Shown: piece by piece, positions 53,234 through 62,329 of the stretch
Layout of the letters: each line of letters opens with the position of its first letter
Position numbering within the stretch: position 1 is the first letter of the stretch
Source of the DNA: Paracoccus sp041927875
GTDB lineage: Bacteria; Pseudomonadota; Alphaproteobacteria; Rhodobacterales; Rhodobacteraceae
Length of the DNA stretch: 64,000 nt
Direction: 5' to 3' (one strand)
NCBI RefSeq assembly: GCF_041927875.1
Contig: NZ_JBHFHN010000007.1
Program-made: the position numbers and the translations under genes
The notes under the pieces: generated by a model
Seen by the model: only the letters and a program-made list of their open reading frames with translations
What the model was told of the DNA's origin: nothing
The model's database searches: none

Positions 53234-54328
53234 CTAACCCGGCAGCGCCGCCAGTCGCAAGTCGTCATCCAGCGCGATCACATCGGCCAGCGCGGTGCCC
53301 GGCCCGATCAGCAAGGGCGCCAGCCCCATCGCCTGACGCGGAATGTCGGTCGCCATGGCGATGCAGCGTTCCAGCGCCAGCCCGGTCATCCGGTGCAGCC
53401 GCGCAAGGCTCTCGACCATGTCGATATGCGCCCCGGCCAGCGAGCCTTCGGTGTTCACCAGCCGCCCGTCCTGCACGCTGATGTCCATGTCATACAGGCG
53501 GAACCGGTCCGGCCCACCGACCGTCGGCATCGCATCCGAGACAAGGAAGGTGCGGTCCGGGCGCGGCCGCGCGGCCAGGGTGATCGCCAGCATCTCGGGC
53601 GCGACATGGATGCCATCGGCGATGATGCCGCACCAGGCATCCGACAGGATCGCCGCCGCGATCATTCCCGGATCGCGCGATGTCATCTGCGGCATTGCGT
53701 TGAAAAGATGGGTGAACATGCGCACGCCGTCATTCATCGCCTGCCGGGCCTGCATTGCATTGGCCATCGAATGCCCCGCCGACAGAACGACGCCAAGGTG
53801 TGCTGCCTCGCGCAGCAGGGCGGGTTCGGCGCGTTCGGGGGCCAGCGTCAGCAGCACCGGCACACGGCCCGCGCGCAGGCGGCGCAGCACCGCCATGGTG
53901 CGATCGTCCAGCGGGCGGATGTGGCGCGCGTCATGGGTGCCGCGACGTTCGGGCGACAGATGCGGGCCTTCCAGATGGATGCCGGCGATGCCCGGCTGGC
54001 CATGCGCGGCCAAGGCGGCGTCAGCGGCGGCCTCCATCGCTTCGGCGGTGTCGGTGATCAGCGTGGGCAGGATCGCCACCGTGCCAAGGCGGCGATGGGC
54101 AGCGGCGATGGCGGCCATGGCCTCGGGCGTGGGGTCGCTGTTCAGCAGCACCCCGCCGCCGCCATTGACCTGAAGATCGGTGCAGCCCGGCATCAGGATC
54201 GACACATGGGCATCGGCAGTATCCGCGCCCAAGGGGCGCAGCGCGGTGATCGTGGTGCCGTCGGTCTCGACGGCCAGGCCGGGGTGCAGCGCCCCCCCGA
54301 CAAACAGGCGTTCAGCAGAGATCAGCAT
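53234..54328 (-). CDS. nagA: N-acetylhexosamine-6-phosphate deacetylase (NagA/AgaA)
   Basis: 364-residue amidohydrolase. IHLEGPHLSPERRGTHDAR, LSAGHSMANAMQARQAM and VSDAMPTVGG are NagA blocks holding metal-binding and catalytic residues. It removes acetate from GlcNAc-6-P or GalNAc-6-P; the neighbours (AgaS, KbaZ/GatZ-like protein) favour GalNAc-6-P. ATG at 54328 overlaps the preceding gene by 17 bp. Confidence 0.9.
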   Translation of the reverse strand: MLISAERLFVGGALHPGLAVETDGTTITALRPLGADTADAHVSILMPGCTDLQVNGGGGVLLNSDPTPEAMAAIAAAHRRLGTVAILPTLITDTAEAMEAAADAALAAHGQPGIAGIHLEGPHLSPERRGTHDARHIRPLDDRTMAVLRRLRAGRVPVLLTLAPERAEPALLREAAHLGVVLSAGHSMANAMQARQAMNDGVRMFTHLFNAMPQMTSRDPGMIAAAILSDAWCGIIADGIHVAPEMLAITLAARPRPDRTFLVSDAMPTVGGPDRFRLYDMDISVQDGRLVNTEGSLAGAHIDMVESLARLHRMTGLALERCIAMATDIPRQAMGLAPLLIGPGTALADVIALDDDLRLAALPG

Positions 54329-55580
54329 GACGCCCGGTATAATAGGGTTCCAGCGCGCCCGCCACATGCGCCTGCAAGATTGCGCGCGATGGCGGCAGAT
54401 CGGTCAACCGTGCGGCGCGCGCCAGCGTGGCGGGCGGCAGGTATTGCGACAAAAGCGCAGGTGGCAGCGCGGCGGCGTCGATCGCCGCGCACAGATCATC
54501 CACCGCGCGCGCCGCCTGCGGCCAGTAATAGCGGATGCGGTCGGCATAGCCGAAATGGCGCAGCCAGTGCAGGCTGGCCGCATCGCCATGGTAATGGCCG
54601 CGCCAAGGGGCGGGATCGGCCAGCATCAGGCCTTCCATCGTGTCCGACAGATGCGGCGTGCCATCCAGCCAGTGCCGGACATGCGACAGCGCATAGGCGG
54701 CCTCGCGCCAGGCAAAGGTCAGCGCCGGGCCGACCTTGAGGATGGCAAAGTTGCGCCGCGCTAGATCGGCATAGACGGCGGGCGTCTGGTAATCGGTCGA
54801 ATGCGCCTCGAAGGCCAGATCGGGGTGATCGGCCAGCACGGGCGACAAAAGGTCGGGCTGGCCCTGGTCAAAGGCCAGAACGCTGGCGGGCGCGAACTCC
54901 AGCCCCGGCTGCACGACAAGGCCGCGCACCCGCGACCAGGCGGCATCGGCCCCCGCTGCGGCAAAGGCCGCGCGGTGGGCGGCCAGGGTGGCGGCGGCGG
55001 CATCGGGGGCGGTCGGGGTCACGCCCTCGCCATCGTGGCGGGCGCCGCCGGGCGGGGGGACTTCGGTGCCGATGATATAGCTCAGCCGGTTCGGATCGGG
55101 TGCCGCGGCCTCTGCCACCACGGCAAGGGTGGCGGCGCGCCGGGCGGCCAGATCGTCGCCCAGCTGCGCCGGTTCGCCCGCGCAGCCCTCGGAGCAATCC
55201 AGATGGATCTTGGTGAATCCGGCGCGGACGTAATCCGCGATCATCGCGCCCGCCAGATCCATCGCCCGCTCGGCTGGCTGATCGCGCCAGGCCTGCGGGC
55301 CCAGGTGATCGCCGCCAAAGATCACCGGCACATCGGCCAGCCCGTGCCGGTCGGCGATGTCGCGCACGAAGGCGATGAAATCCGCCGGGCGCATCCCGGT
55401 ATAGCCGCCGAACTGGTTCACCTGGTTCGAGGTCGCCTCGATCAGCGCCGCCCCGCCATGGTCGCGCGCGGCGCGCAGGGCGGCGGCGATCACATCGGGA
55501 TGGGCCGAACAGACCGAGGGGATCGCGGCCCCCCGTCCCGCCCGCAGCGCGCGGATGATCGTTGTGATCGGATCGGTCAT
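54312..55580 (-). CDS. Tagatose-bisphosphate aldolase non-catalytic subunit (KbaZ/GatZ type)
   Basis: 422 residues. IPSVCSAHPDVIAAALRAA, EATSNQVNQFGGYTGM and FGGDHLGPQAW are signatures of the KbaZ/GatZ/AgaZ family. In enteric bacteria it assists the class II aldolase KbaY or GatY, here not in the window; some alphaproteobacterial relatives are thought to act alone as sugar-phosphate epimerases. Coupled to the ROK kinase gene by ATGA. Confidence 0.88.
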   Translation of the reverse strand: MTDPITTIIRALRAGRGAAIPSVCSAHPDVIAAALRAARDHGGAALIEATSNQVNQFGGYTGMRPADFIAFVRDIADRHGLADVPVIFGGDHLGPQAWRDQPAERAMDLAGAMIADYVRAGFTKIHLDCSEGCAGEPAQLGDDLAARRAATLAVVAEAAAPDPNRLSYIIGTEVPPPGGARHDGEGVTPTAPDAAAATLAAHRAAFAAAGADAAWSRVRGLVVQPGLEFAPASVLAFDQGQPDLLSPVLADHPDLAFEAHSTDYQTPAVYADLARRNFAILKVGPALTFAWREAAYALSHVRHWLDGTPHLSDTMEGLMLADPAPWRGHYHGDAASLHWLRHFGYADRIRYYWPQAARAVDDLCAAIDAAALPPALLSQYLPPATLARAARLTDLPPSRAILQAHVAGALEPYYTGRHADLC

Positions 55581-56503
55581 GTCAGAACCCCTGCCCGCGC
55601 CATCAGCGCCGCCCCGCGCGCCCCGGAGCTGTCGCCATGGCGCGCGGCGACGATGCGCGGCAGCCGCGCCTGACCCATCCGCAGACGGCTCAGCGCCCGC
55701 GTGATCCGGTCGGGCAGGCCCGCGATATTCGACAACCCGCCGCCGATCACGATCACCGCCGGGTCCAGCATCAGTTGCGCGGCATAGGCGGCTTCACCGG
55801 CCAGATCGGCCCAGATCGCCATCACCCGTTCCGCCGCCACGTCGCCCGCGGCGGTGGCCGCTGCGACCTCGGCCGGGGCGGTGCGGGCCAGCCCCGCCCA
55901 GGCCGCGATCCGCGCAAGGCCGGTGCCCGAGATGTAATTCTCGATGCAGCCGCCGCGCCCGCAGCCGCAGTCCCAGATCGGCAGGCCGTGACGGGCCAAC
56001 GCGCGGGCAGGCATCCCCAGATGGCCGATCTCGACCGCAAGGCCCGCATGGCGCGGCGGCAGCCCCCCGCCCAGAACCAGCCCCGCCCCGACCCCGGTGC
56101 CCAGGATCAGGCCCAGCACACTGGCCGCGCCATCGCCCGCGCCGCCATGCGCCTCGGACCAGGCGAAGGCCATGCAATCATTGACCAATGGCAGCGCGCG
56201 ACCCAAGGCCGCCGCCAGTGCCGCGCCGAAATCATGGCCGCTGGCCGGGATGTTCGAGGCGGTGGCGATACCGGTTTCCGGGTCGATCACCCCCGCCATC
56301 GACACCGCGACCGGCAGCGCCGGACCCTCCGCCTGCGCCTCAAGCCAGCGGACCTGCCCGGCCAGCGCCGTGATCAGCGCCGCAAAGCTGTCGCGCGGCG
56401 TCGGCACGCGGTGACAGGCCAGCGTGTGCATGTCGGCATCGAAAAGCCGCGCCTCGATCTTGGTGCCGCCCAGGTCGATGGCGCCCGACAGGCCCGGCGT
56501 CAT
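55577..56503 (-). CDS. ROK-family sugar kinase
   Basis: 308 residues. AIDLGGTKIEARLFD is the phosphate loop; GTGVGAGLVLGGGLPPRHAG and the zinc motif CGCGRGGCIENY are ROK hallmarks. No N-terminal DNA-binding domain, so it is an enzyme. In this context it likely phosphorylates N-acetylgalactosamine or N-acetylglucosamine after ABC uptake (AgaK role). Overlaps both neighbours by ATGA. Confidence 0.88.
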   Translation of the reverse strand: MTPGLSGAIDLGGTKIEARLFDADMHTLACHRVPTPRDSFAALITALAGQVRWLEAQAEGPALPVAVSMAGVIDPETGIATASNIPASGHDFGAALAAALGRALPLVNDCMAFAWSEAHGGAGDGAASVLGLILGTGVGAGLVLGGGLPPRHAGLAVEIGHLGMPARALARHGLPIWDCGCGRGGCIENYISGTGLARIAAWAGLARTAPAEVAAATAAGDVAAERVMAIWADLAGEAAYAAQLMLDPAVIVIGGGLSNIAGLPDRITRALSRLRMGQARLPRIVAARHGDSSGARGAALMARAGVLT

Positions 56504-57570
56504 GGCACCCACCCATGGATGCGGACCCCGGCGACCACGCGGGTCAGGTTGCGCCCGGCAAAGGGATCGTCGACCGCCAGCCCCAGATCCTGCGACCAGC
56601 GATGCGCCAGCACCTGCGCGGGCAGCACATAAAGCGCCGCATCGGCGCTGCTGCTGGTCAGGTCAAAGGCGATGTCGGCCCCTGCCCCGCCAAGGGTCAC
56701 AACCGCGATCCGCGGAAACTGGTGGCGAATTTCATCCGCCAGATCAATGTCATAGCGCGCAGTCTGCGGGTCGGGATGGATCATCACGAAGACCGATGTA
56801 TGCGCGTCGACCCCCGCCTTGGGACCATGGCGGAAACCCAGGCTGCTGTCCCATTGCGTCATCGTCGCACCGGCCGTCAGCTCCAGCACCTTCAGCGCGC
56901 TTTCCCGCGCGATGCCGGTCAGCGCGCCCGAGCCAAGGAACACCGCGCGGTCGGGGCGCGGCGCGGGGCGGGTCCAGAGATCGGTCAGCAGGCGGGACGC
57001 ACTGTCAGCCAGCCGGGGCAGCGCGCCCGCCACATCCAGACCGTCATCGAACACCGCCAGCGCCGCGATCAGCATGGACGTAAAGCTGGAGGTCATGGCG
57101 AAGCCGCGATCATGCGTCGCCTCAGGCAGGATCAGCGCGCGGGTCTGGCCCGGCCCGAGGCCCTCGCGGGTGGCCAGCGCGCTGGCCGGGTTGCAGGTGA
57201 CATGCAGCCGGTCCAGATCGGGGCGGTGCCGGTCCAGCAGATCCAGCACCGCCACCGATTCCGAACTGTCGCCCGATCGCCCGAACTGCACCACCAGCGC
57301 CCGGCCGGGCCGGTGCAGCGCCAGCCCCGGACTGGCAACCAGATCGGTCGTCGGCAGCGCCGAAACCGGACGCCCCCCCGCGATGGCGCGCGCCACCACC
57401 TCGCCCACAAAGGCCGAACTGCCCGCCCCGGCCAGCCAGATCTGGCCGGGATCACGCGCCGCGATCCAGTCGCGGATCCCGGCAACCTGTTCGGGCAGGG
57501 TCTGCGCCATGTCCCGCCAGATCGCGGGCTGCTGCATGATCTCGGCGCGGGTGTGGGTCGGCTCGGTCAT
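56500..57570 (-). CDS. agaS: SIS-domain sugar-phosphate isomerase/deaminase AgaS
   Basis: 356 residues with two SIS domains; WLAGAGSSAFVGEVVARA, VVQFGRSGDSSESVAVLDL and GFRHGPKAGVD resemble AgaS and the isomerase half of GlmS. AgaS converts galactosamine-6-phosphate to tagatose-6-phosphate with release of ammonia. It overlaps the regulator and kinase genes by ATGA. Confidence 0.85.
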   Translation of the reverse strand: MTEPTHTRAEIMQQPAIWRDMAQTLPEQVAGIRDWIAARDPGQIWLAGAGSSAFVGEVVARAIAGGRPVSALPTTDLVASPGLALHRPGRALVVQFGRSGDSSESVAVLDLLDRHRPDLDRLHVTCNPASALATREGLGPGQTRALILPEATHDRGFAMTSSFTSMLIAALAVFDDGLDVAGALPRLADSASRLLTDLWTRPAPRPDRAVFLGSGALTGIARESALKVLELTAGATMTQWDSSLGFRHGPKAGVDAHTSVFVMIHPDPQTARYDIDLADEIRHQFPRIAVVTLGGAGADIAFDLTSSSADAALYVLPAQVLAHRWSQDLGLAVDDPFAGRNLTRVVAGVRIHGWVP

Positions 57571-58463
57571 GGCGTGGCTCCTGTCGGGATGGGGTCGGCA
57601 ATCACCAGGCGCACCCCGGCGGCCTCCAGCGCGGCGGTCATCTCGGCGCCGGGGGCGCGGTCGGTGACCAGCGCGGCGATGCGGCCCAGCCCGCAGATGC
57701 GGTGCAGCCGGGCGCGGCGAAACTTGGTGTGATCGGCGACCACCAGGACACGGGCGGCGGCACCGATCATGGCGCGGGTGATATGGGCCTCATCCTCGGC
57801 ATAGGTGGATAGGCCGACCTCGGGGTCGATGCTGTCGGCGCCCATCACGAAACTGTCGAAGGCCATGCCCGCCAGGCTGGTCTCGACCAGGCGACCGGTC
57901 ATTGAGGCGGTCTCGGGCCGGATCAGCCCGCCGGTCAGCATCACCCGGTGGCGCGCGCAGCGCATCGCATTCTGCGCCACCGTCAGCCCCGAGGTCATCA
58001 CCGCCATCGGTCCCAGCCGGTCATCGCCCAGTTGTTCGGCCAGCATCTCGGCCGTCGATCCGTTGTCGATCAGCACCGCCCGATCCTGCATCAGCAGCGG
58101 TACCGTCGCCCGTGCGATGGCGCGCTTGGCCGCCTGATTGGCCAGCCGCCGGTCAGCGGCCAAAGGCGCAATCCCCGACCCCTGATCGGCCAGGGCCAGC
58201 GCCAGTTCGATGCGGAAATCGGCGAGGCCGGTATAGCCGAAGCCCCGGCAAAAGCGGATCAGCGTGGGTTCCGATGTGCCCAGCCGGGCGCAGATTTCAC
58301 GCGCGGTCATGCGGATGAAATCGGTCGGGCTGTCGATGACGAAGGCCGCGATCAGCCGCATCTTGGCGGGCAGATCCCGCCGCGCGGCCTGGATCGCCGC
58401 CCAAAGCGCTGCCCCGACAATCGGCTGTTGCGCCATCGCCTGTTGCGCCAGTGCCGTCTCCAC
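57567..58463 (-). CDS. Transcriptional regulator with RpiR-type DNA-binding and DeoR-type sensor domains
   Basis: 298 residues. The N-terminal 100 residues match the RpiR helix-turn-helix (AKMRLIAAFVIDSPTDFI, MTAREICARLGTSEPTLIRF, CRGFGYTGLADFR). The C-terminal part is not the SIS domain expected there but a DeoR sensor: LIDNGSTAEMLAEQL, VMLTGGLIRPETASMTG and FVMGADSIDPEVGLSTYAED, ending VVADHTKFRR. GTG start at 58463 preceded by AAGGGG; an ATG ten codons in is possible. It heads the minus operon and most likely controls both divergent operons in response to a phosphosugar. Confidence 0.82.
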   Translation of the reverse strand: METALAQQAMAQQPIVGAALWAAIQAARRDLPAKMRLIAAFVIDSPTDFIRMTAREICARLGTSEPTLIRFCRGFGYTGLADFRIELALALADQGSGIAPLAADRRLANQAAKRAIARATVPLLMQDRAVLIDNGSTAEMLAEQLGDDRLGPMAVMTSGLTVAQNAMRCARHRVMLTGGLIRPETASMTGRLVETSLAGMAFDSFVMGADSIDPEVGLSTYAEDEAHITRAMIGAAARVLVVADHTKFRRARLHRICGLGRIAALVTDRAPGAEMTAALEAAGVRLVIADPIPTGATP

Positions 58464-58623
58464 CTTGCATGCCCCTTATCTTTGCAAAACCAAGCTGATC
58501 GCAGGTCATTTGTTTGTCAACCTAAAAGACAGATGCAACAATATTGGCACAGGTAACATTTTTTGCTGGACAGCCGCGCGCCACACGGTGTTGCATGAAC
58601 CAGACCGGGGGGAGGAAGACCCG
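58464..58623. promoter_or_regulatory. Divergent promoter region of the amino-sugar locus
   Basis: 160 bp between regulator and cutC. It contains the palindrome TTTGCAAA at 58481-58488 and an imperfect inverted arrangement TTTGTC...GACAGA around 58510-58535; A+T content is higher than around. Either may be the operator of the chimeric regulator. Confidence 0.4.
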
Positions 58624-59397
58624 ATGCCTGCAAGCCTGCCGCGCGCCCGGGGCGTGCCTTTGGAAATCTGCGTCGACGATGCCGAAGGGCTGTCGGCCGC
58701 CCTGTCCGGCGGCGCGGACCAGATCGAGCTTTGCGCCGCGCTTGCCTTGGGCGGGCTGACGCCCTCGGCCGGGTTGGTGGCGCAGGCGGTGCGGCTTGGG
58801 CGGGCAGCGGGAGTGCCGATTTTCGCGATGATCCGCCCGCGTCCGGGCGATTTCTGCTATGACGCCGCCGATCTGGAGGTTGCCCATGGCGATCTGGCGG
58901 CGGCGCGGGCGGCAGGCGTCGATGGGGTCGTTCTGGGGGTGACGCAGGCCGATGGGCGGCTGGATGGGGCAGCCATTGCGGCCTTGCGCGATACGGCGGG
59001 CGGCTTGCCGATGGTGCTGCACCGCGCCTTCGACCTGGCCCCCGAACCGTTCGAGGCGCTGGAACAGGCAATCGATCTGGGCTTTTGCCGCATCCTTACC
59101 TCGGGCGGGGCGGCGACGGCGGTGCAGGGGGCGGATCGGCTTGCGGCATTGGTCGCCCAGTCGCGCGGGCGCATCCAGATCATGCCCGGCGGCGGGCTGG
59201 AGGTCGCGGGCATGGCCCGGCTGATTGCCACCGGCGCCGATGTCCTGCACGGATCGGCGCGCCAGACCCGGCCCGAGGCGCAAGCGATGGGCAATCTGCG
59301 CATCGCAGCCGCCCGCCCCCGCACCTGCCGCGACACGGTGGCGGCGCTCCGGGCCGAAATCGACCGCGTGATCGCGGCGCAGGGGGACATAGCATGA
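58624..59397 (+). CDS. cutC: CutC family protein
   Basis: 257 residues. LEICVDDAEGLSAALSGGAD at the N-terminus, FAMIRPRPGDFCYDAADL and LTSGGAATAVQGADRL are CutC family blocks of a TIM barrel. CutC was linked to copper homeostasis, but the role is disputed; here it is the first gene of a sugar transport operon and may be a sugar-related enzyme. GGGGGGAGG upstream of the ATG. Stop overlaps the oxidoreductase start (ATGA). Confidence 0.88.
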   Translation: MPASLPRARGVPLEICVDDAEGLSAALSGGADQIELCAALALGGLTPSAGLVAQAVRLGRAAGVPIFAMIRPRPGDFCYDAADLEVAHGDLAAARAAGVDGVVLGVTQADGRLDGAAIAALRDTAGGLPMVLHRAFDLAPEPFEALEQAIDLGFCRILTSGGAATAVQGADRLAALVAQSRGRIQIMPGGGLEVAGMARLIATGADVLHGSARQTRPEAQAMGNLRIAAARPRTCRDTVAALRAEIDRVIAAQGDIA

Positions 59398-60548
59398 AGG
59401 TTGGCATCATCGGTCTTGGCGCGCGGATCGCGGCGCTGCTGCCCCGGTTTCGCGATCATTGCGCGAATTTCGATCTGGTCGCGGTGGCCGACCCCGGCCC
59501 CGGCCATCAGGCCCGCCTGAGCGAGGCCGCGCCCGCCCATCACTATGACAACCCCGCCAACATGCTGGCCGCGCATCGCTTTGATCTGCTGATGATCGGC
59601 TCGCCCAACCGCTTTCATCTGGACCATCTGGCGCAGGCTCTGGCCAGCGACACGCCGCGCATCTTCTGCGAGAAGCCGGTGGTCGCCAGTCTGGACGAGA
59701 CACTGGCCGCCGCCCGGCTGATTGCGGCCCATGACGGCACGGCGCGGATCGCGGTCGGCATGGTGCTGCGCTATTCGCCGCTTTATCGCGCTTTGCGGCA
59801 GGCCCAGGCCGATGGCCATCTGGGCGACATCATGTCGATCGAGGCCGCCGAACATATCGGCCCCTATCACGGCTCATTCTTCATGCGCGACTGGCGCCGC
59901 GACAGCGCAATGTCGGGCGGCTTCATGCTGGAAAAATGCTGCCACGATCTTGACCTTTATCAGGGCGTCGTGGGCGCGCGGGCGGCGCATGTCGCCAGTT
60001 TCGGCGGCCGCAAACGCTATGTGCCCGGCGCCCGGCCAACCGGGGATGCCGATTTCCTGTCGGTGATGGCCCCGCGCTGGGGCGGCACGGATGATGCCTT
60101 TTCCGGCGCGGGTGATCTGGTCGATTACCAGACCGCGCTGGTCAACTATGAAAACGGCGCGAACCTGGCCTTTCACACCAATCTGAATGTCCCCGATGAG
60201 TTCCGCCGTTTTGCGGTGATCGGCACCCGTGGCATGGCCGAGGGCGATTTCATCCGCAACACCTTCCGGCTGACCGATGCGGACAGCGGCGCGCGGCTGG
60301 CCGACAGCACGGCCATCGGATCCGGTCAGCAAAAGGGCCATTATGGCGCCGATGACGCGATGGTGGCCGATCTGTGCGCCCATTACGCCGGACGGCTGGA
60401 CCAGCTTCCGCTGACCGTTACCGACGCGCTTGAGGCCGGGGTGACGGCGCTGGCGATGGATCAGGCCCGCGCCGTGCGGCAGGTCGTCGATCTGGCGCCG
60501 TTCTGGGCGCGCTATGACGCGGCCCTTGGCCAGGGGGGCGCGGCATGA
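59394..60548 (+). CDS. Gfo/Idh/MocA-family oxidoreductase
   Basis: 384 residues. Rossmann motif MKVGIIGLGARIA, then the family's CEKPVV (residues about 90) and GFMLEKCCHDLDLYQGV in the catalytic domain. It oxidises or reduces a sugar with NAD(P). Flanked by cutC and ABC permease genes with ATGA overlaps on both sides. Substrate not determinable; context suggests a sugar or amino-sugar derivative. Confidence 0.87.
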   Translation: MKVGIIGLGARIAALLPRFRDHCANFDLVAVADPGPGHQARLSEAAPAHHYDNPANMLAAHRFDLLMIGSPNRFHLDHLAQALASDTPRIFCEKPVVASLDETLAAARLIAAHDGTARIAVGMVLRYSPLYRALRQAQADGHLGDIMSIEAAEHIGPYHGSFFMRDWRRDSAMSGGFMLEKCCHDLDLYQGVVGARAAHVASFGGRKRYVPGARPTGDADFLSVMAPRWGGTDDAFSGAGDLVDYQTALVNYENGANLAFHTNLNVPDEFRRFAVIGTRGMAEGDFIRNTFRLTDADSGARLADSTAIGSGQQKGHYGADDAMVADLCAHYAGRLDQLPLTVTDALEAGVTALAMDQARAVRQVVDLAPFWARYDAALGQGGAA

Positions 60549-61441
60549 ACGGGGCGCGGCGCGACTGGTTTCCCTATCTGCTGCTGGTCCCGGCGCTGTC
60601 GCTGTGCCTTGTGATCGTCGCCTGGCCCCTGTTCGAGACCTTTCGGCTGTCGCTGACCAATGCCTCGATGCGCCCGGCCGAGGATTACGTCCGACTGGAC
60701 AATTACCGCAAACTGCTGGCGGGGGATTTCTGGCCGATCCTGTGGCGCACGCTGGCCTGGACGGCGCTGTCGGTCAGCCTGAAGATGATCCTGGGCACCA
60801 TCGGCGCGGTGCTTCTGAACGCGATGGTGCCGGGACGCGCGGCGTTCCGGGTGCTTGTGATGCCGCCCTGGATCGTGCCGATCGCCATCGGCGTGTTCAT
60901 GTGGGCCTGGATCTACAACGGCCAGTTCGGGATGATTTCCGGCCTTGGCCAACGCTTTGGCCTGCTGGATGGCCCGTTCGAGTTTCTGGCCTATCGCAAC
61001 TCGGCCTTCATCGCCACCATCGTCACGGATGTCTGGATCGGCACGCCGCTGGTGTCGCTTTACCTGCTGGCAGCGATGCAATCGATCTCGCCCGACCTGT
61101 ATGAGGCCGCATGGACCGATGGCGCGGGGCGGTTCTACCGGTTTCGGCGCATTACCTTGCCGCTGATCCTGCCGGCCATGGCCACCATGGCGCTGCTCTC
61201 GACGATCTGGACCTTCAACAGTTTCGACATCATCTGGATCCTGACGCAGGGCGGGCCGCGCGGATCGACGACGACGATGATCATCGACACCTACAAGACC
61301 GCCATTTCCCGCTTTCGCTATGGCGAGGGCGCGGCGCGGGCGGTGATGATCCTGATGTTCCTGGCGGCCTTCAGCGCGGTCTATCTGACGCTGCTGCTGC
61401 GGCTGACGCGCAAGCATCGCGACACGGGGGGCCAGCCATGA
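60545..61441 (+). CDS. Sugar ABC transporter permease (MalF type)
   Basis: 298 residues with six membrane segments; EAA loop LYEAAWTDGAGRFYRFRR. Begins PYLLLVPALSLCLVIVAWPL. Partner of the next gene; overlaps neighbours by 4 bp on both sides. Confidence 0.9.
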   Translation: MNGARRDWFPYLLLVPALSLCLVIVAWPLFETFRLSLTNASMRPAEDYVRLDNYRKLLAGDFWPILWRTLAWTALSVSLKMILGTIGAVLLNAMVPGRAAFRVLVMPPWIVPIAIGVFMWAWIYNGQFGMISGLGQRFGLLDGPFEFLAYRNSAFIATIVTDVWIGTPLVSLYLLAAMQSISPDLYEAAWTDGAGRFYRFRRITLPLILPAMATMALLSTIWTFNSFDIIWILTQGGPRGSTTTMIIDTYKTAISRFRYGEGAARAVMILMFLAAFSAVYLTLLLRLTRKHRDTGGQP

Positions 61442-62292
61442 GCGACCGCATGATCCACCGTTACCGGCTGCGCGAAAAGCTGGCGATCTACGCGGGCATG
61501 GCGCTGTTCCTGGTCTTTCTGCTGGCCCCCTTTGTCGAGGCCTTCATGGTCTCGCTGCGGCCCCTGCCCGAGATCTTCCGCATCCCCTATCGGTTCATCA
61601 CCGACGACATGAGCTTTGACAATTATCGCCGGATCTGGACCAGCCAGCCGATGCTGTGGCGCTGGATCCTGAACAGCTTTGGCATCGCGGTCGGCGTCAC
61701 GGCCCTGTCGATGGCCTGTTCGGTGCCCGCCGCCTATGCCTTTGCGCGCTTCCGCTTTCGGTTCCGCGACAGCCTGCTGGCGATGTTTCTGGGCGTGTCG
61801 ATGGTCGGCGCGGCGGTGCTGATCATCCCGCTTTACAAGCTGATGCTGGCGCTTGGCCTGCTGAACACCTACGCGGCGCTGATCATTCCGGGCGCGGCCT
61901 TCACCGTGCCCACCGGCATCTTCCTGATGCGCAGCTATTTCCTGCGCATCCCGCGCGAGCTGGAGGAAGCCGCCTGGGTCGATGGTGCCAGCCGCCTTTA
62001 CACCCTGCGCCGGGTGATCCTGCCGATCGCCACGCCGGGCATGGTGGTGGTGGCGATCACCACCTTCATCGCCGCCTATGCCCAGCAATTCCTGTTCGCG
62101 CTGACCTTCAATTCGCGCGGCGAGCTGAACCCGCTGCCGGTCGGGCTTTACCAGTTCTTCGGTCATCAGGAAGTTCGCTGGAACGAACTGATGGCCGCCA
62201 GCCTGGTCGGCATCCTGCCGGTCATGCTGATCTATGTCTTCCTGCAACGCTACATCGTCGCCGGGCTGACCGCCGGCGCGGTCAAGGAATGA
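61438..62292 (+). CDS. Sugar ABC transporter permease (MalG type)
   Basis: 284 residues with six membrane segments; EAA loop LEEAAWVDGASRLYTLRR, PAAYAFARFRFRF near residue 100. It forms the channel with the preceding subunit. ATG at 61438 overlaps the upstream stop; the open frame further upstream is a shadow. Confidence 0.9.
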   Translation: MSDRMIHRYRLREKLAIYAGMALFLVFLLAPFVEAFMVSLRPLPEIFRIPYRFITDDMSFDNYRRIWTSQPMLWRWILNSFGIAVGVTALSMACSVPAAYAFARFRFRFRDSLLAMFLGVSMVGAAVLIIPLYKLMLALGLLNTYAALIIPGAAFTVPTGIFLMRSYFLRIPRELEEAAWVDGASRLYTLRRVILPIATPGMVVVAITTFIAAYAQQFLFALTFNSRGELNPLPVGLYQFFGHQEVRWNELMAASLVGILPVMLIYVFLQRYIVAGLTAGAVKE

Positions 62293-62329
62293 CACCGAAC
62301 GGTCGCCAACAATGGGGAGTTGAAACGAC

